Shown piece by piece: positions 1 through 6,954 of a stretch of DNA of 27,828 nt. Under the pieces are notes generated by a model. It saw only the letters and a program-made list of their open reading frames with translations, did no database searches and was not told the origin of the DNA. This DNA is from an uncultured Blautia sp. Lineage in GTDB: Bacteria > Bacillota > Clostridia > Lachnospirales > Lachnospiraceae. Made by a program: the position numbers and the translations under genes. The stretch covers positions 1-27,828 of the forward strand of contig UQLX01000033.1 of assembly GCA_900541985.1 (NCBI GenBank). Reading direction: 5' to 3'. The first letter of the stretch is position 1; every line of letters starts with the position of its first letter.

Positions 1-271
1 TGTTCATCAATCCTATCCATTCCCAAGGTTGCTCTGCTTTGAGTGTTTCCGTCACGCCCTGCTTTTCCGCCATTTCCTTAATCAATCTATGAGGAAGTTC
101 TGCAATGTTTTCTACGGTCTTCTGGCTGTAGGATTGATGGTAAAGATCCATCAGATCGGCCATGTTCTGAATCGTATGACCGTGTTGTGTAAGCCTGGCA
201 GCAAAGACCATATTCTGTTCTGCTTTCTGGATCCCATAGCAGTTTAAGATGGCTGTTTCAATGTGATCCAT
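1..271 (-). CDS. Partial hypothetical protein, probably mobile-element cargo
   Basis: An open frame reads leftwards from ATG at 271 to the window edge, giving the first 90 residues with no stop. A good ribosome site (GGGAGG) lies 9 bases upstream of the ATG. The product begins MDHIETAILNCYGIQ and is a mixed-charge, helix-rich soluble protein with no signal peptide, membrane segment or motif that I recognise. The plus-strand frame through the same bases is a shadow. The next gene to the right is a toxin-antitoxin-type antitoxin, and the base composition is AT-rich, so I infer that it belongs to an integrative or conjugative element. Function unknown. Confidence 0.6.
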   Translation of the reverse strand, partial: MDHIETAILNCYGIQKAEQNMVFAARLTQHGHTIQNMADLMDLYHQSYSQKTVENIAELPHRLIKEMAEKQGVTETLKAEQPWEWIGLMN

Positions 272-388
272 AGGCCTGTTCCTCCCTACTATATAGTCAA
301 GTCTTTTTTCCCTTAAAATCAAGGATTTTTTAATGTTTCATCAATAAATATCTCAGAAGAAAGAGCCATAGGAATATAAAGTGCTGCG

Positions 389-546
389 ACTATCTTTGAT
401 AGAAAGCCTACAGATATCTTTGATGTCTGTACGAGGGTATGGGGAATCGGAATCCCCATCAAGAGACTTACCCGGAGGTATGCCGTAGCCATAAAATGGC
501 GATACGGTAATACCTGGGTGGATCTTGCTCTAATCTACGAACCCTC
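389..546. other. Highly structured non-coding block (candidate RNA or oriT-like site)
   Basis: The 417-base gap between 271 and 689 contains stacked inverted repeats. A small hairpin CTATC-TTT-GATAG lies at 390-402. TACAGATA (409-416) pairs with TGTCTGTA (424-431) using one G-T wobble. GAGGGT (433-438) pairs with ACCCTC (541-546) and encloses two further helices: ATGGGGA (439-445) with TCCCCAT (453-459), and a long arm at 470-519. The long arm has ACCC, AGGTAT, CCGTA and GCCAT on one side, an AAA loop, and ATGGC, TACGG, ATACCT and GGGT on the other. The 10-mer TATCTTTGAT occurs at 391 and 415. This would make a three-way-junction RNA, or an origin-of-transfer-like DNA structure. I do not recognise a named riboswitch. 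The rest of the gap shows only AT-rich sequence and the promoter at 627. Confidence 0.5.
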
Positions 547-626
547 TTACATATACAAAAGATGGAGGGGGAAAATACAGGGTGTGAGAGAAAAGAATTT
601 TAGAAAAATCAAAACAACTCAAAAAC

Positions 627-655
627 TTGACTTTTAACATTGCCAAAGTTAAAAT
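627..655 (+). promoter_or_regulatory. Promoter with overlapping operator for the AbiEi-like gene
   Basis: TTGACT (627-632) and TAAAAT (650-655) are separated by 17 bases, a good vegetative promoter 34 bases upstream of the start at 689. A perfect inverted repeat, TTTTAAC (632-638) and GTTAAAA (648-654) with a 9-base spacer, fills the gap between the two boxes. A protein bound there would block RNA polymerase. AbiEi-type antitoxins are known to repress their own promoters through inverted repeats, so autoregulation is the likely role. Confidence 0.7.
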
Positions 656-688
656 GAAAGTAAATGAGTTAAAAGGAGAACGAGAAAT

Positions 689-1621
689 ATGTTTACGAGC
701 GTATTCGGGATTTCTATAAAATATGAAGCATGGAATCATCAGGATTCTTTGCCTGTTTATATTGCAGGGAGTTATGATTTTCATACAGCATATATTGGAA
801 ACAGACGCTGTATAATGCTTGCTCCAACAGAAGAACTTGCCACACTTCCGGCATTGAAAAAACAAATTGTAAAAATACAGCAGATTGATAATGTGCCAGT
901 CGTATTTGAACTTATAACGGTATCAAATTATCGAAGAAAAAGCCTTATAGAAAATAATATACCGTTTATTACTGATAAGCAGGTCTTTCTTCCTTTCATT
1001 GGGACAATGCTTTCTGATGAAAAAGAACCCCAAAAGCTGACGGGTAAGTTTGTTTACTCCACGCAGCAGTTGTTTTTATTTTATCTGTACAGTAAGAAAA
1101 AACGATTGTATATTTCAGAAGCCGGAAAAGTGCTTCCATTTACAGCAATGACCTTGACCAGAGCAGTAAAGCAGTTGGAAACGACGGATTTGTTTTTGGT
1201 AGCAAAAGACGGTGTCAACAAGTTTATTGAGTCAAAATATAAGCGAGATGAATTATTTGAAAAAGCAAAAGTATATTTGACGACTCCTGTCCGCAAAGCA
1301 GGATATATAGATAAGACGCAAGTTACGGAAAATATGGTCTTTGCAGGGGAAACGGCACTTTCTGAAAAAACAATGTTAAATCCAAGCCGAGTTGTTACCT
1401 ATGCAATTAGTGAGAAAGATTATGATAAAACCTTGCTAACCGATGAATTGATAGACCCGGATAAGCAGGTAAGACTTGAATTATGGGCATACAGCCCGAA
1501 ACAATTTTCAGAGGATAACAGTGCTGATGATATTTCTATTGTTTTATCTTTTGGAGATACAAACGATGAAAGAATTGAAGAAGCAGTAGATGAATTGCAG
1601 GAAAGAAGGTTGCAGGAGTAA
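689..1621 (+). CDS. AbiEi-like type IV antitoxin / transcriptional regulator
   Basis: The product is 310 residues with no membrane segment. The first ~110 residues are a mixed beta-rich region. Residues ~120-210 look like a winged helix (STQQLFLFYLYSKKKRLYIS, then a second helix containing AMTLTRAVKQLE), followed by a charged C-terminal domain. I recognise it as the protein usually encoded directly before an AbiEii-like nucleotidyltransferase, annotated as MarR-like or AbiEi antitoxin. It is preceded by AAAAGGAGAACG and ATG at 689. Its stop overlaps the next start by one base (TAATG at 1619-1623), the coupling typical of toxin-antitoxin operons. In AbiE systems the antitoxin represses the operon and counters a nucleotidyltransferase toxin. 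Here the toxin partner is broken, so this gene is an orphan, probably still able to repress its own promoter. Confidence 0.65.
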   Translation: MFTSVFGISIKYEAWNHQDSLPVYIAGSYDFHTAYIGNRRCIMLAPTEELATLPALKKQIVKIQQIDNVPVVFELITVSNYRRKSLIENNIPFITDKQVFLPFIGTMLSDEKEPQKLTGKFVYSTQQLFLFYLYSKKKRLYISEAGKVLPFTAMTLTRAVKQLETTDLFLVAKDGVNKFIESKYKRDELFEKAKVYLTTPVRKAGYIDKTQVTENMVFAGETALSEKTMLNPSRVVTYAISEKDYDKTLLTDELIDPDKQVRLELWAYSPKQFSEDNSADDISIVLSFGDTNDERIEEAVDELQERRLQE

Positions 1622-1874
1622 TGGTCAGCGGATTTACAAAATTTAAGGAAAGATTTCAGGGTTTTGAAAATCAATATGTCATCATCGGTGGGATTTGATT
1701 ATGGAAAACGAAGAATTACCGTTTCGGGCTACAAAAGATGTAGATATTGTACTGATTGTTGAATCCATAACAGCGGAGTTTGGCAGGCAGTTTTGGGAGT
1801 ATGTCAAGGAAGCAGGATATGAGCATTTGAATAAAAGTACCGGAAATGCACAGTTTTATCGTTTCACATGGTAA
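1621..1874 (+). pseudogene. Broken AbiEii-like nucleotidyltransferase (toxin remnant)
   Basis: Starting at ATG 1621, frame 1 encodes MVSGFTKFKERFQGFENQYV and then IIGG before a stop at 1696-1698. The family continues as IGGTACD at this point. Here the sequence jumps from GGTGG straight to GATTTG, and the expected continuation (DLIMENEELPFRATKDVDIV) is in another frame from 1692. About 10 bases therefore appear to be missing; that size rests on my memory of the family motif. The second frame retains the nucleotidyltransferase acidic motif region (TKDVDIVLIVE) and runs to YRFT before a stop at 1872-1874, where the sequence changes to that of an unrelated regulator. About 80 residues of a protein normally near 200-300 remain, so the gene is both frameshifted and 3'-truncated and should be inactive. 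Confidence 0.75.
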
Positions 1875-2997
1875 TGTAATTTACTTTAATAAAAAATTTG
1901 AACAGGATTTTGGAGCTGATAAAGACCTTATAGGTGAAAATATTACCTATGTATATCCGGAGTTGAGAGAATGGTATGAAAAAGAAAATGTTTTTAAGGA
2001 TTTTAAAATCTGTATACAAAATGACAGATGCAGTTTCTATGGAATCGTAAACAGTAAACGAATTTACCAGACAGAAGATGAATATACGGTTATCCTGTGT
2101 TTTCAGCCATATAAGAATATTTATAAATCATCCAAAATTTTTATGCCGGGGACTCAGGTTACGTTTCAATGGCTCAGAAAGTTTTGTGATGTGGAAACCC
2201 TGGCAATTGCAGAATATTATGCAGAGTTGGATGAGCCAGTTTTAATCTGTGGATGTGATGATACTTTAAATGAAATGCTGGGAAAAGCAATTTATAATCA
2301 GTCACCAAGAAGACTGGAGAATGTAGAGGTTCTCCAAATTAGAAATTCTTACAGAAATCTCCTGAATTCGTATTTAAGTGTAGAAACAGGAATTTTAAGG
2401 AAACTACAAAATGGAACTATTATTATTATGCAGCCGGAAAAAATTCCTATGTATATTCAGGAGTATTTATTAAGCTTCATTGAAAAAAAGAATACAGTTA
2501 ACAATCAAAAAGGATCTGATCTGGATATTCGATTTATTTTCTGTACGACATCCGACTTAGAAGGACTTGTGAAAGAAAAGAAATTCAATGAAGAATTGTA
2601 CCACATCATTTCAAAAAATAAAATTAATATGACAAAAACACTTCATGAAGATTTTGGTGTGTTTTACAGGTATATGCAAAGTGGACTGGAATATTACGGT
2701 AATATTTATAAAAAAGAGATTGTGGAATTAAGCATTGATCGAAAAAAGGAAATATGGAGAAAATGCAGAGGGAATTTGTTGGTTGATCTGGAAATGATGA
2801 TTGAAAGGATCGCAAAAAACGGAGATTATATTGAAGAAGAAAAAATAGAAAATTCGGAAAAATCTATTAATGAATTGGAAAAAATGCAGCTTCAGAAGCT
2901 TATCAAGGATGGGTACAGCAAGCAGGAGATGGCAAAAATTATGAATATTTCCAGAACTACATTATACAGACACCTGAAAGAATACAATCTTCAGTAA
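1846..2997 (+). CDS. PAS/degenerate AAA+/Fis-type transcriptional regulator, 5'-truncated
   Basis: The open frame gives 383 residues. Residues ~8-95 are PAS-like (HGNVIYFNKKFEQDFGADKD). Residues ~100-310 follow the outline of a sigma-54 activator AAA+ domain but are degenerate. VLICGCDDTLNEMLGKAIYN sits where Walker A (GExGTGK) should be, and NGTIIIMQPEKIP where the GGTLFLDEI Walker B should be; there is no GAFTGA loop. DIRFIFCTTSDLEGLVKEKK matches the sensor region. Residues ~340-383 form a Fis-type helix-turn-helix (YSKQEMAKIMNISRTTLYRH). The protein therefore probably binds DNA and a ligand without ATP-driven sigma-54 activation. The ATG at 1846 lies inside the toxin remnant, has no good ribosome site, and the protein starts at the edge of the PAS fold, so the true N-terminus has been lost. 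It likely controlled the genes from 3042 onwards. Confidence 0.65.
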   Translation: MHSFIVSHGNVIYFNKKFEQDFGADKDLIGENITYVYPELREWYEKENVFKDFKICIQNDRCSFYGIVNSKRIYQTEDEYTVILCFQPYKNIYKSSKIFMPGTQVTFQWLRKFCDVETLAIAEYYAELDEPVLICGCDDTLNEMLGKAIYNQSPRRLENVEVLQIRNSYRNLLNSYLSVETGILRKLQNGTIIIMQPEKIPMYIQEYLLSFIEKKNTVNNQKGSDLDIRFIFCTTSDLEGLVKEKKFNEELYHIISKNKINMTKTLHEDFGVFYRYMQSGLEYYGNIYKKEIVELSIDRKKEIWRKCRGNLLVDLEMMIERIAKNGDYIEEEKIENSEKSINELEKMQLQKLIKDGYSKQEMAKIMNISRTTLYRHLKEYNLQ

Positions 2998-3008
2998 AAT
3001 ATATTTAC

Positions 3009-3023
3009 ACATAATTATTATGT
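3009..3023. promoter_or_regulatory. Palindrome just upstream of the AEC transporter gene
   Basis: ACATAAT-T-ATTATGT is a perfect 15-base palindrome that ends 18 bases before the ATG at 3042. It lies in the 44-base gap between the Fis-type regulator and the transporter. It could be an operator for that regulator, or simply an AT-rich coincidence. Confidence 0.35.
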
Positions 3024-3041
3024 AAGCAGAAGGAGGAACAC

Positions 3042-3974
3042 ATGGAACTCAGTTTATTATTGATGCAGCAGATTATAAAATTATTTATTATGATCTTTAT
3101 GGGATATCTGATCGTGAAAACGGGAATTTTAAAAGCAGAGGACAGCAGAGTTCTTTCTGCAGTTGTTCTTTACCTGATCGTTCCCTGTGTAATCCTGAAT
3201 GCATTTCAGGTAGAATATTCACCTGACAAAGCAAGCGGACTTTTTCTCGCTTTTGTGGCATCTCTGCTGCTTATGTTTGTAACGCTCCCGGCAGTAAATC
3301 TTGTGGGAAGATTTTTGAAACTGAATGAAGTGGAGAGGACTTCGGTTTATTATTCCAATGCCGGAAATCTGATCATTCCGCTGGTGACTTTTATTCTGGG
3401 CGAGGAATGGGTTTTATATGCATGTGTATATATGAGTATCCAGATTGTTTTTTTCTGGACTCACTGTAAAAAAGAACTGAGCAGGGAAAAAGAGATTGAT
3501 TTAAAAAAGATCTTTACAAATATTAATATTATTTTGGTTGTGATTTCAGTAGCGCTGTTTTTTATGAGAATCCGTCTTCCGAAACTGATGACGGAAACTT
3601 TTGCATCGGTATCGGGTATGGTAGGACCTGCAAGTATGTTTGTGACCGGAATGTTGATGGCAGGCGCTGATCTGAAAAAAATATTTACAAATAAGAGAGC
3701 TTATCTGGTAACAGGTATGAGACTGATCGTCGTACCGCTGTTTTCCCTTTTGATTCTGAAAATCAGCAGATTAGCCGGCTTCCATGCGGACGGCCGTCAG
3801 ATCCTGCTGATTGTATTTCTTGCAGTGACAACACCGGCAGCATCAACGGTGACACAGATGAGCCAGCTTTATGGGAATGATTCAGAATATGCCAGTGCGA
3901 TCGGCGTACTGACAACTCTGGCGTCAGTTCTCACAATGCCATTGATGGTATTATTGTTCCAGTCAGTTATTTAA
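3042..3974 (+). CDS. AEC-family (auxin efflux carrier-type) transporter
   Basis: The product is 310 residues, mostly hydrophobic, with about ten membrane segments in two halves, as expected for the AEC/MdcF-like permease family (usual length 300-320). The first helix (IIKLFIMIFMGYLIVKTGIL), the conserved break AVVLYLIVPCVILNAF and the C-terminal half (TTPAASTVTQMSQLYGNDSE) are typical. AEC members export or exchange organic anions such as malate; the substrate here cannot be read from sequence. AGAAGGAGG ahead of ATG 3042 fixes the start. The PAS/Fis regulator ends 44 bases upstream and a dehydrogenase begins 117 bases downstream on the same strand, suggesting a regulated uptake-and-oxidation cluster. 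Confidence 0.85.
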   Translation: MELSLLLMQQIIKLFIMIFMGYLIVKTGILKAEDSRVLSAVVLYLIVPCVILNAFQVEYSPDKASGLFLAFVASLLLMFVTLPAVNLVGRFLKLNEVERTSVYYSNAGNLIIPLVTFILGEEWVLYACVYMSIQIVFFWTHCKKELSREKEIDLKKIFTNINIILVVISVALFFMRIRLPKLMTETFASVSGMVGPASMFVTGMLMAGADLKKIFTNKRAYLVTGMRLIVVPLFSLLILKISRLAGFHADGRQILLIVFLAVTTPAASTVTQMSQLYGNDSEYASAIGVLTTLASVLTMPLMVLLFQSVI

Positions 3975-4032
3975 AAAGGTTTTTCTGTAAAAAAACTCCC
4001 GGGATCTTATGGAAGTAACAGTGACATTATCA

Positions 4033-4048
4033 CAGACAGATCTGTCTG
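4033..4048. promoter_or_regulatory. Perfect 16-base palindrome before the dehydrogenase gene
   Basis: CAGACAGA joined directly to TCTGTCTG forms a 16-base perfect palindrome in the 117-base gap between the transporter and the dehydrogenase, 43 bases before the ATG at 4092. There is no T-tract after it, so it is not a terminator. It is better explained as a dimeric regulator site. I see no convincing promoter next to it. Confidence 0.45.
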
Positions 4049-4091
4049 GAACGTGTATGATACAGACATAAAGTACAAGGAGGTATCCCAT

Positions 4092-4838
4092 ATGAGGTTA
4101 AAAGATAAAGTAGCGATCATTACAGGTGGAAGCAGAGGAATTGGTTATGCAACAGCAGATGCATTTCTGAGAGAGGGAGCTACTGTAATTCTGGCAGCCA
4201 GTTCTCAGGAATCTGCAGATAAAGCAGTGGAAAGCCTGAAGGAAAAATATCCGGACAGGATCATTGCAGGCATCAGCCCGGATCTCAGCAGTCTGGAAAG
4301 CGTGAGAAAGGAATTCAGGGAAGCGACCTCCAAATATGGATGTGTGGATATTCTGGTAAATAATGCAGGGGTATCAGAAAGCACCCCGTTTGTTGAGTAT
4401 ACAGAGGAAGCCTTTGACAAGGTTATGGATCTGAATGTAAAAGGCGTATTTAATGCAACGAGAGCCGCGTCTGAGTGTATGGTGGCAAGAGGAAATGGCG
4501 TAATCCTGAGCACTTCTTCTATGGTAAGTCTTTATGGACAGCCAAGTGGAATCGCGTATCCGGCATCTAAATTTGCAGTAAATGGACTGACCGTTTCACT
4601 GGCAAGAGAACTGGGACCAAAAGGAATCCGGGTGAATGCAGTGGCGCCGGGCATCACGGAAACAGATATGATGAAGGCAGTACCAAAGAGCGTGATCGAG
4701 CCAATGATCCAGCAGATTCCACTTCGCAGGCTGGGCCAGCCGGAAGATATTGCAAACGCTTTTGTGTTCCTTGCTTCTGATGAGGCATCTTACATTACCG
4801 GTGTGGTACTCAGCGTAGATGGAATGGCAAGAACCTGA
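4092..4838 (+). CDS. Short-chain dehydrogenase/reductase (SDR, FabG-like)
   Basis: The product is a classical SDR of 248 residues, the usual length. It has the NAD(P)-binding TGGSRGIG (residues 11-18), NNAG (90-93), and the catalytic set N115, S143, Y156 and K160 (YPASK). It ends VVLSVDGMART, as FabG-like proteins do. It should oxidise or reduce a hydroxyl or carbonyl group in the cytoplasm; the substrate is unknown, and FabG-like sequence alone does not prove a fatty-acid role. A longer reading from 4053 exists, but AAGGAGG at 4077-4083 places the true start at 4092. The position between an AEC carrier and sulfur-redox genes suggests an inducible catabolic or detoxification operon. Confidence 0.88.
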   Translation: MRLKDKVAIITGGSRGIGYATADAFLREGATVILAASSQESADKAVESLKEKYPDRIIAGISPDLSSLESVRKEFREATSKYGCVDILVNNAGVSESTPFVEYTEEAFDKVMDLNVKGVFNATRAASECMVARGNGVILSTSSMVSLYGQPSGIAYPASKFAVNGLTVSLARELGPKGIRVNAVAPGITETDMMKAVPKSVIEPMIQQIPLRRLGQPEDIANAFVFLASDEASYITGVVLSVDGMART

Positions 4839-4882
4839 AGATAAGAAAAGACAGCAGATAAAAGGCTGGAGGAGGAAATAGA

Positions 4883-5200
4883 ATGGGATTATTTGATTTC
4901 TTAAAGGGAACAGATTTTAATGAGGGAATCGAAACTTATAAATATACAGAGGATGCGGTTCTTCTGGATGTAAGGACACCGGAAGAATATCTGGAGGGAA
5001 GAGTACCGGGAAGCTGGAATATCCCTCTTCAGGAACTGAAAAAAGTAGAACGGCTTATAGATAAAGCAGCTCCTCTTTTTGTTTACTGTCTGAGCGGAGC
5101 CAGAAGCCGGATGGCAGTGGCGCAGCTTCAGCAGATGGGATATGCAAAGGTTACAAATCTTGGCGGTATCAACAGCTATCGAGGAAAGGTGGAAAGATAA
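4883..5200 (+). CDS. Single-domain rhodanese (sulfurtransferase)
   Basis: The product is 105 residues forming one rhodanese domain. It has LLDVRTPEEYLEGRVPGS (residues ~27-44), the active-site loop CLSGARS with the persulfide-forming Cys at residue 69, and the terminal GGINSY motif. Such proteins carry sulfane sulfur from thiosulfate, polysulfide or protein persulfides to acceptors such as cyanide or thiols. GGAGGAAATAG precedes ATG 4883. The gene lies 44 bases after the SDR and one base before the CoA-disulfide reductase fusion, which carries a second rhodanese domain. The two probably work together on persulfide or CoA-thiol redox balance. Confidence 0.9.
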   Translation: MGLFDFLKGTDFNEGIETYKYTEDAVLLDVRTPEEYLEGRVPGSWNIPLQELKKVERLIDKAAPLFVYCLSGARSRMAVAQLQQMGYAKVTNLGGINSYRGKVER

Positions 5201-5201
5201 A

Positions 5202-6899
5202 ATGAAGGTTGTCATTATCGGAGGTGTTGCGGGAGGAGCAACTGCTGCAGCAAGAATACGCAGACTGGATGAAAAAGCACAGATCACTGTTTTTGAAAAA
5301 TCGGGATATGTTTCCTATGCAAATTGCGGACTTCCCTATTATATAGGAGGGGTGATCACAGATCCGGAAGAGCTGACATTGCAGACACCGGAAAGCTTCT
5401 GGAAGCGTTTTCAGATTGATATGAAGGTAAGACATGAGGTTACACGGATTTACCCGGAAAGAAAAACTGTGGAAGTCAGAAATCTGAATACAGGTGTATT
5501 CTTTGAGGAAAAATACGATAAGCTTTTGATCGCTACAGGCGCAAAGCCGGTATGGCCTGATCTTCCCGGAACAGATCTGGACAATCTTTTTACTCTTCGT
5601 ACGGTGGAAGATACGCTGAAGATCCGTGAATTTGTGGACAAAAACCATCCCCGGTCTGCAGTTCTGGCAGGCGGTGGTTATATTGGACTGGAACTTGCGG
5701 AAAATCTTCGGGAACTGGGAATGGAGGTAACCATTGTTCAGCGTCCGAAGCAGCTGATGAATCCTCTGGATTCTGATATGGCAGCTTTTGTACATGGAAA
5801 AATGAGAAGCCGCGGAGTGAAGCTGATGCTTGGGCATACGGTAGCTGGTTTTGAAAAAGGAGAAACAGGAACCAGAGTACTTCTGAAGGATGAACAGCCA
5901 TTGGAAGCAGATATGGTGATTCTTGCGATTGGAGTCTCTCCGGATTCTCATCTTGCCAGAGAGGCCGGGCTGGAACTTGGTCTGAAGGGAAGTCTTGTAG
6001 TAAATGACAGAATGGAGACTTCAGCGCCGGATATTTTTGCAGCAGGCGATGCGGTAGAGGTGAAGCATTACATCACCGGAGAAAGAGCGCTGATCTCTCT
6101 GGCAGGACCGGCAAACAGACAGGGACGTATAGCTGCAGACAATATCTGCGGAGGAGACAGCCGTTACCCGGGCTCTCAGGGGTCATCCGTGATCAAAGTA
6201 TTTGATATGACTGTGGCATCTACAGGAATCAACGAACGTACTGCGCAAAAAGCTGGAATTGATTATGATAAGGTTTACTTATCTCCGGCAAATCATGCGT
6301 CCTATTATCCGGGCGGAAAGCTTATGACCATGAAGGTGATCTTTGAGAAGGGCAGCTACAGACTTCTGGGAGCACAGATCGTTGGCTATGACGGAGTCGA
6401 TAAGCGGATTGACGTTCTTGCTACAGCAATGTATGCAGGCGTTACGGCAATTCAGCTGAAAGAACTGGATCTGGCTTATGCGCCGCCGTATTCCTCTGCA
6501 AAAGATCCTGTGAACATGGCAGGATTTATGATCGAAAATATTGCAGAAGGCAGACTGAAACAGTTTTTTACAGAGGATGTGGAAAAGCTTCCGCGGGATG
6601 GAAGTGTGATCCTTCTGGATACAAGGACACCATGGGAGTATAACAGAGGGCATATTGAAGGGTTTATCAATATTCCGGTAGACGAACTTCGCGACAGACT
6701 TTCGGAACTGGACAAAAATAAAAAAGTATACATTATCTGTCAGAGTGGACTGAGAAGCTATATTGCATACAGGATACTGACACAGGAAGGCTTTGACTGC
6801 AGGAATTTCTCAGGAGGTTTTCGTTTGTACGAGACTGTGACAGGCGATCGTGAGGCAGCCGGAGAAGCGCTTCCGTGTGGAATGGAGATCAGCAGATAA
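5202..6899 (+). CDS. CoA-disulfide reductase / NADH oxidase-like flavoprotein with C-terminal rhodanese domain
   Basis: The product is 565 residues. Residues 1-~440 are a pyridine nucleotide-disulfide oxidoreductase with the FAD site VVIIGGVAGGATAAARIRR, the single redox Cys 42 in SYANCGLPYYIGG, a second dinucleotide site (GGGYIGLELAENL, ~160-175) and the FAD motif IFAAGDAVEV. Residues ~470-560 are a rhodanese domain (LLDTRTPWEYNRGHIEGF) with active Cys 513 in ICQSGLRS. This is the CoADR-rhodanese arrangement, which in characterised relatives reduces CoA-disulfide, CoA-persulfide or polysulfide using NAD(P)H. The start at 5202 follows GAGGAAAGGTGG; an upstream reading from 5142 overlaps the rhodanese gene and is less likely. 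Both reactive cysteines are intact. It is the last gene of the unit, followed by a terminator. Confidence 0.88.
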   Translation: MKVVIIGGVAGGATAAARIRRLDEKAQITVFEKSGYVSYANCGLPYYIGGVITDPEELTLQTPESFWKRFQIDMKVRHEVTRIYPERKTVEVRNLNTGVFFEEKYDKLLIATGAKPVWPDLPGTDLDNLFTLRTVEDTLKIREFVDKNHPRSAVLAGGGYIGLELAENLRELGMEVTIVQRPKQLMNPLDSDMAAFVHGKMRSRGVKLMLGHTVAGFEKGETGTRVLLKDEQPLEADMVILAIGVSPDSHLAREAGLELGLKGSLVVNDRMETSAPDIFAAGDAVEVKHYITGERALISLAGPANRQGRIAADNICGGDSRYPGSQGSSVIKVFDMTVASTGINERTAQKAGIDYDKVYLSPANHASYYPGGKLMTMKVIFEKGSYRLLGAQIVGYDGVDKRIDVLATAMYAGVTAIQLKELDLAYAPPYSSAKDPVNMAGFMIENIAEGRLKQFFTEDVEKLPRDGSVILLDTRTPWEYNRGHIEGFINIPVDELRDRLSELDKNKKVYIICQSGLRSYIAYRILTQEGFDCRNFSGGFRLYETVTGDREAAGEALPCGMEISR

Positions 6900-6913
6900 T
6901 ATAAGGATATATG

Positions 6914-6949
6914 AAAAACAGCCATCACTTTTCGGTGCTGGCTGTTTTT
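6914..6949. terminator. Bidirectional intrinsic terminator
   Basis: AAAAACAGCCATCAC and GTGCTGGCTGTTTTT form a stem (one internal mismatch) around a short TTTTCG loop, with A and T tracts on either side. It lies between the convergent ends of the flavoprotein gene (6899) and the minus-strand phosphoribosyltransferase-like gene (6955), so it can serve both. Confidence 0.88.
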
Positions 6950-6954
6950 GTCTG

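Noticed and set aside
3975..4032. Terminator after the AEC gene
   Set aside because: GTTTTT/AAAAAC is AT-only and too weak; no GC-rich stem is present.
4053..4091. Extended N-terminus for the SDR
   Set aside because: The 13 extra residues precede the AAGGAGG ribosome site and are not part of the SDR fold.
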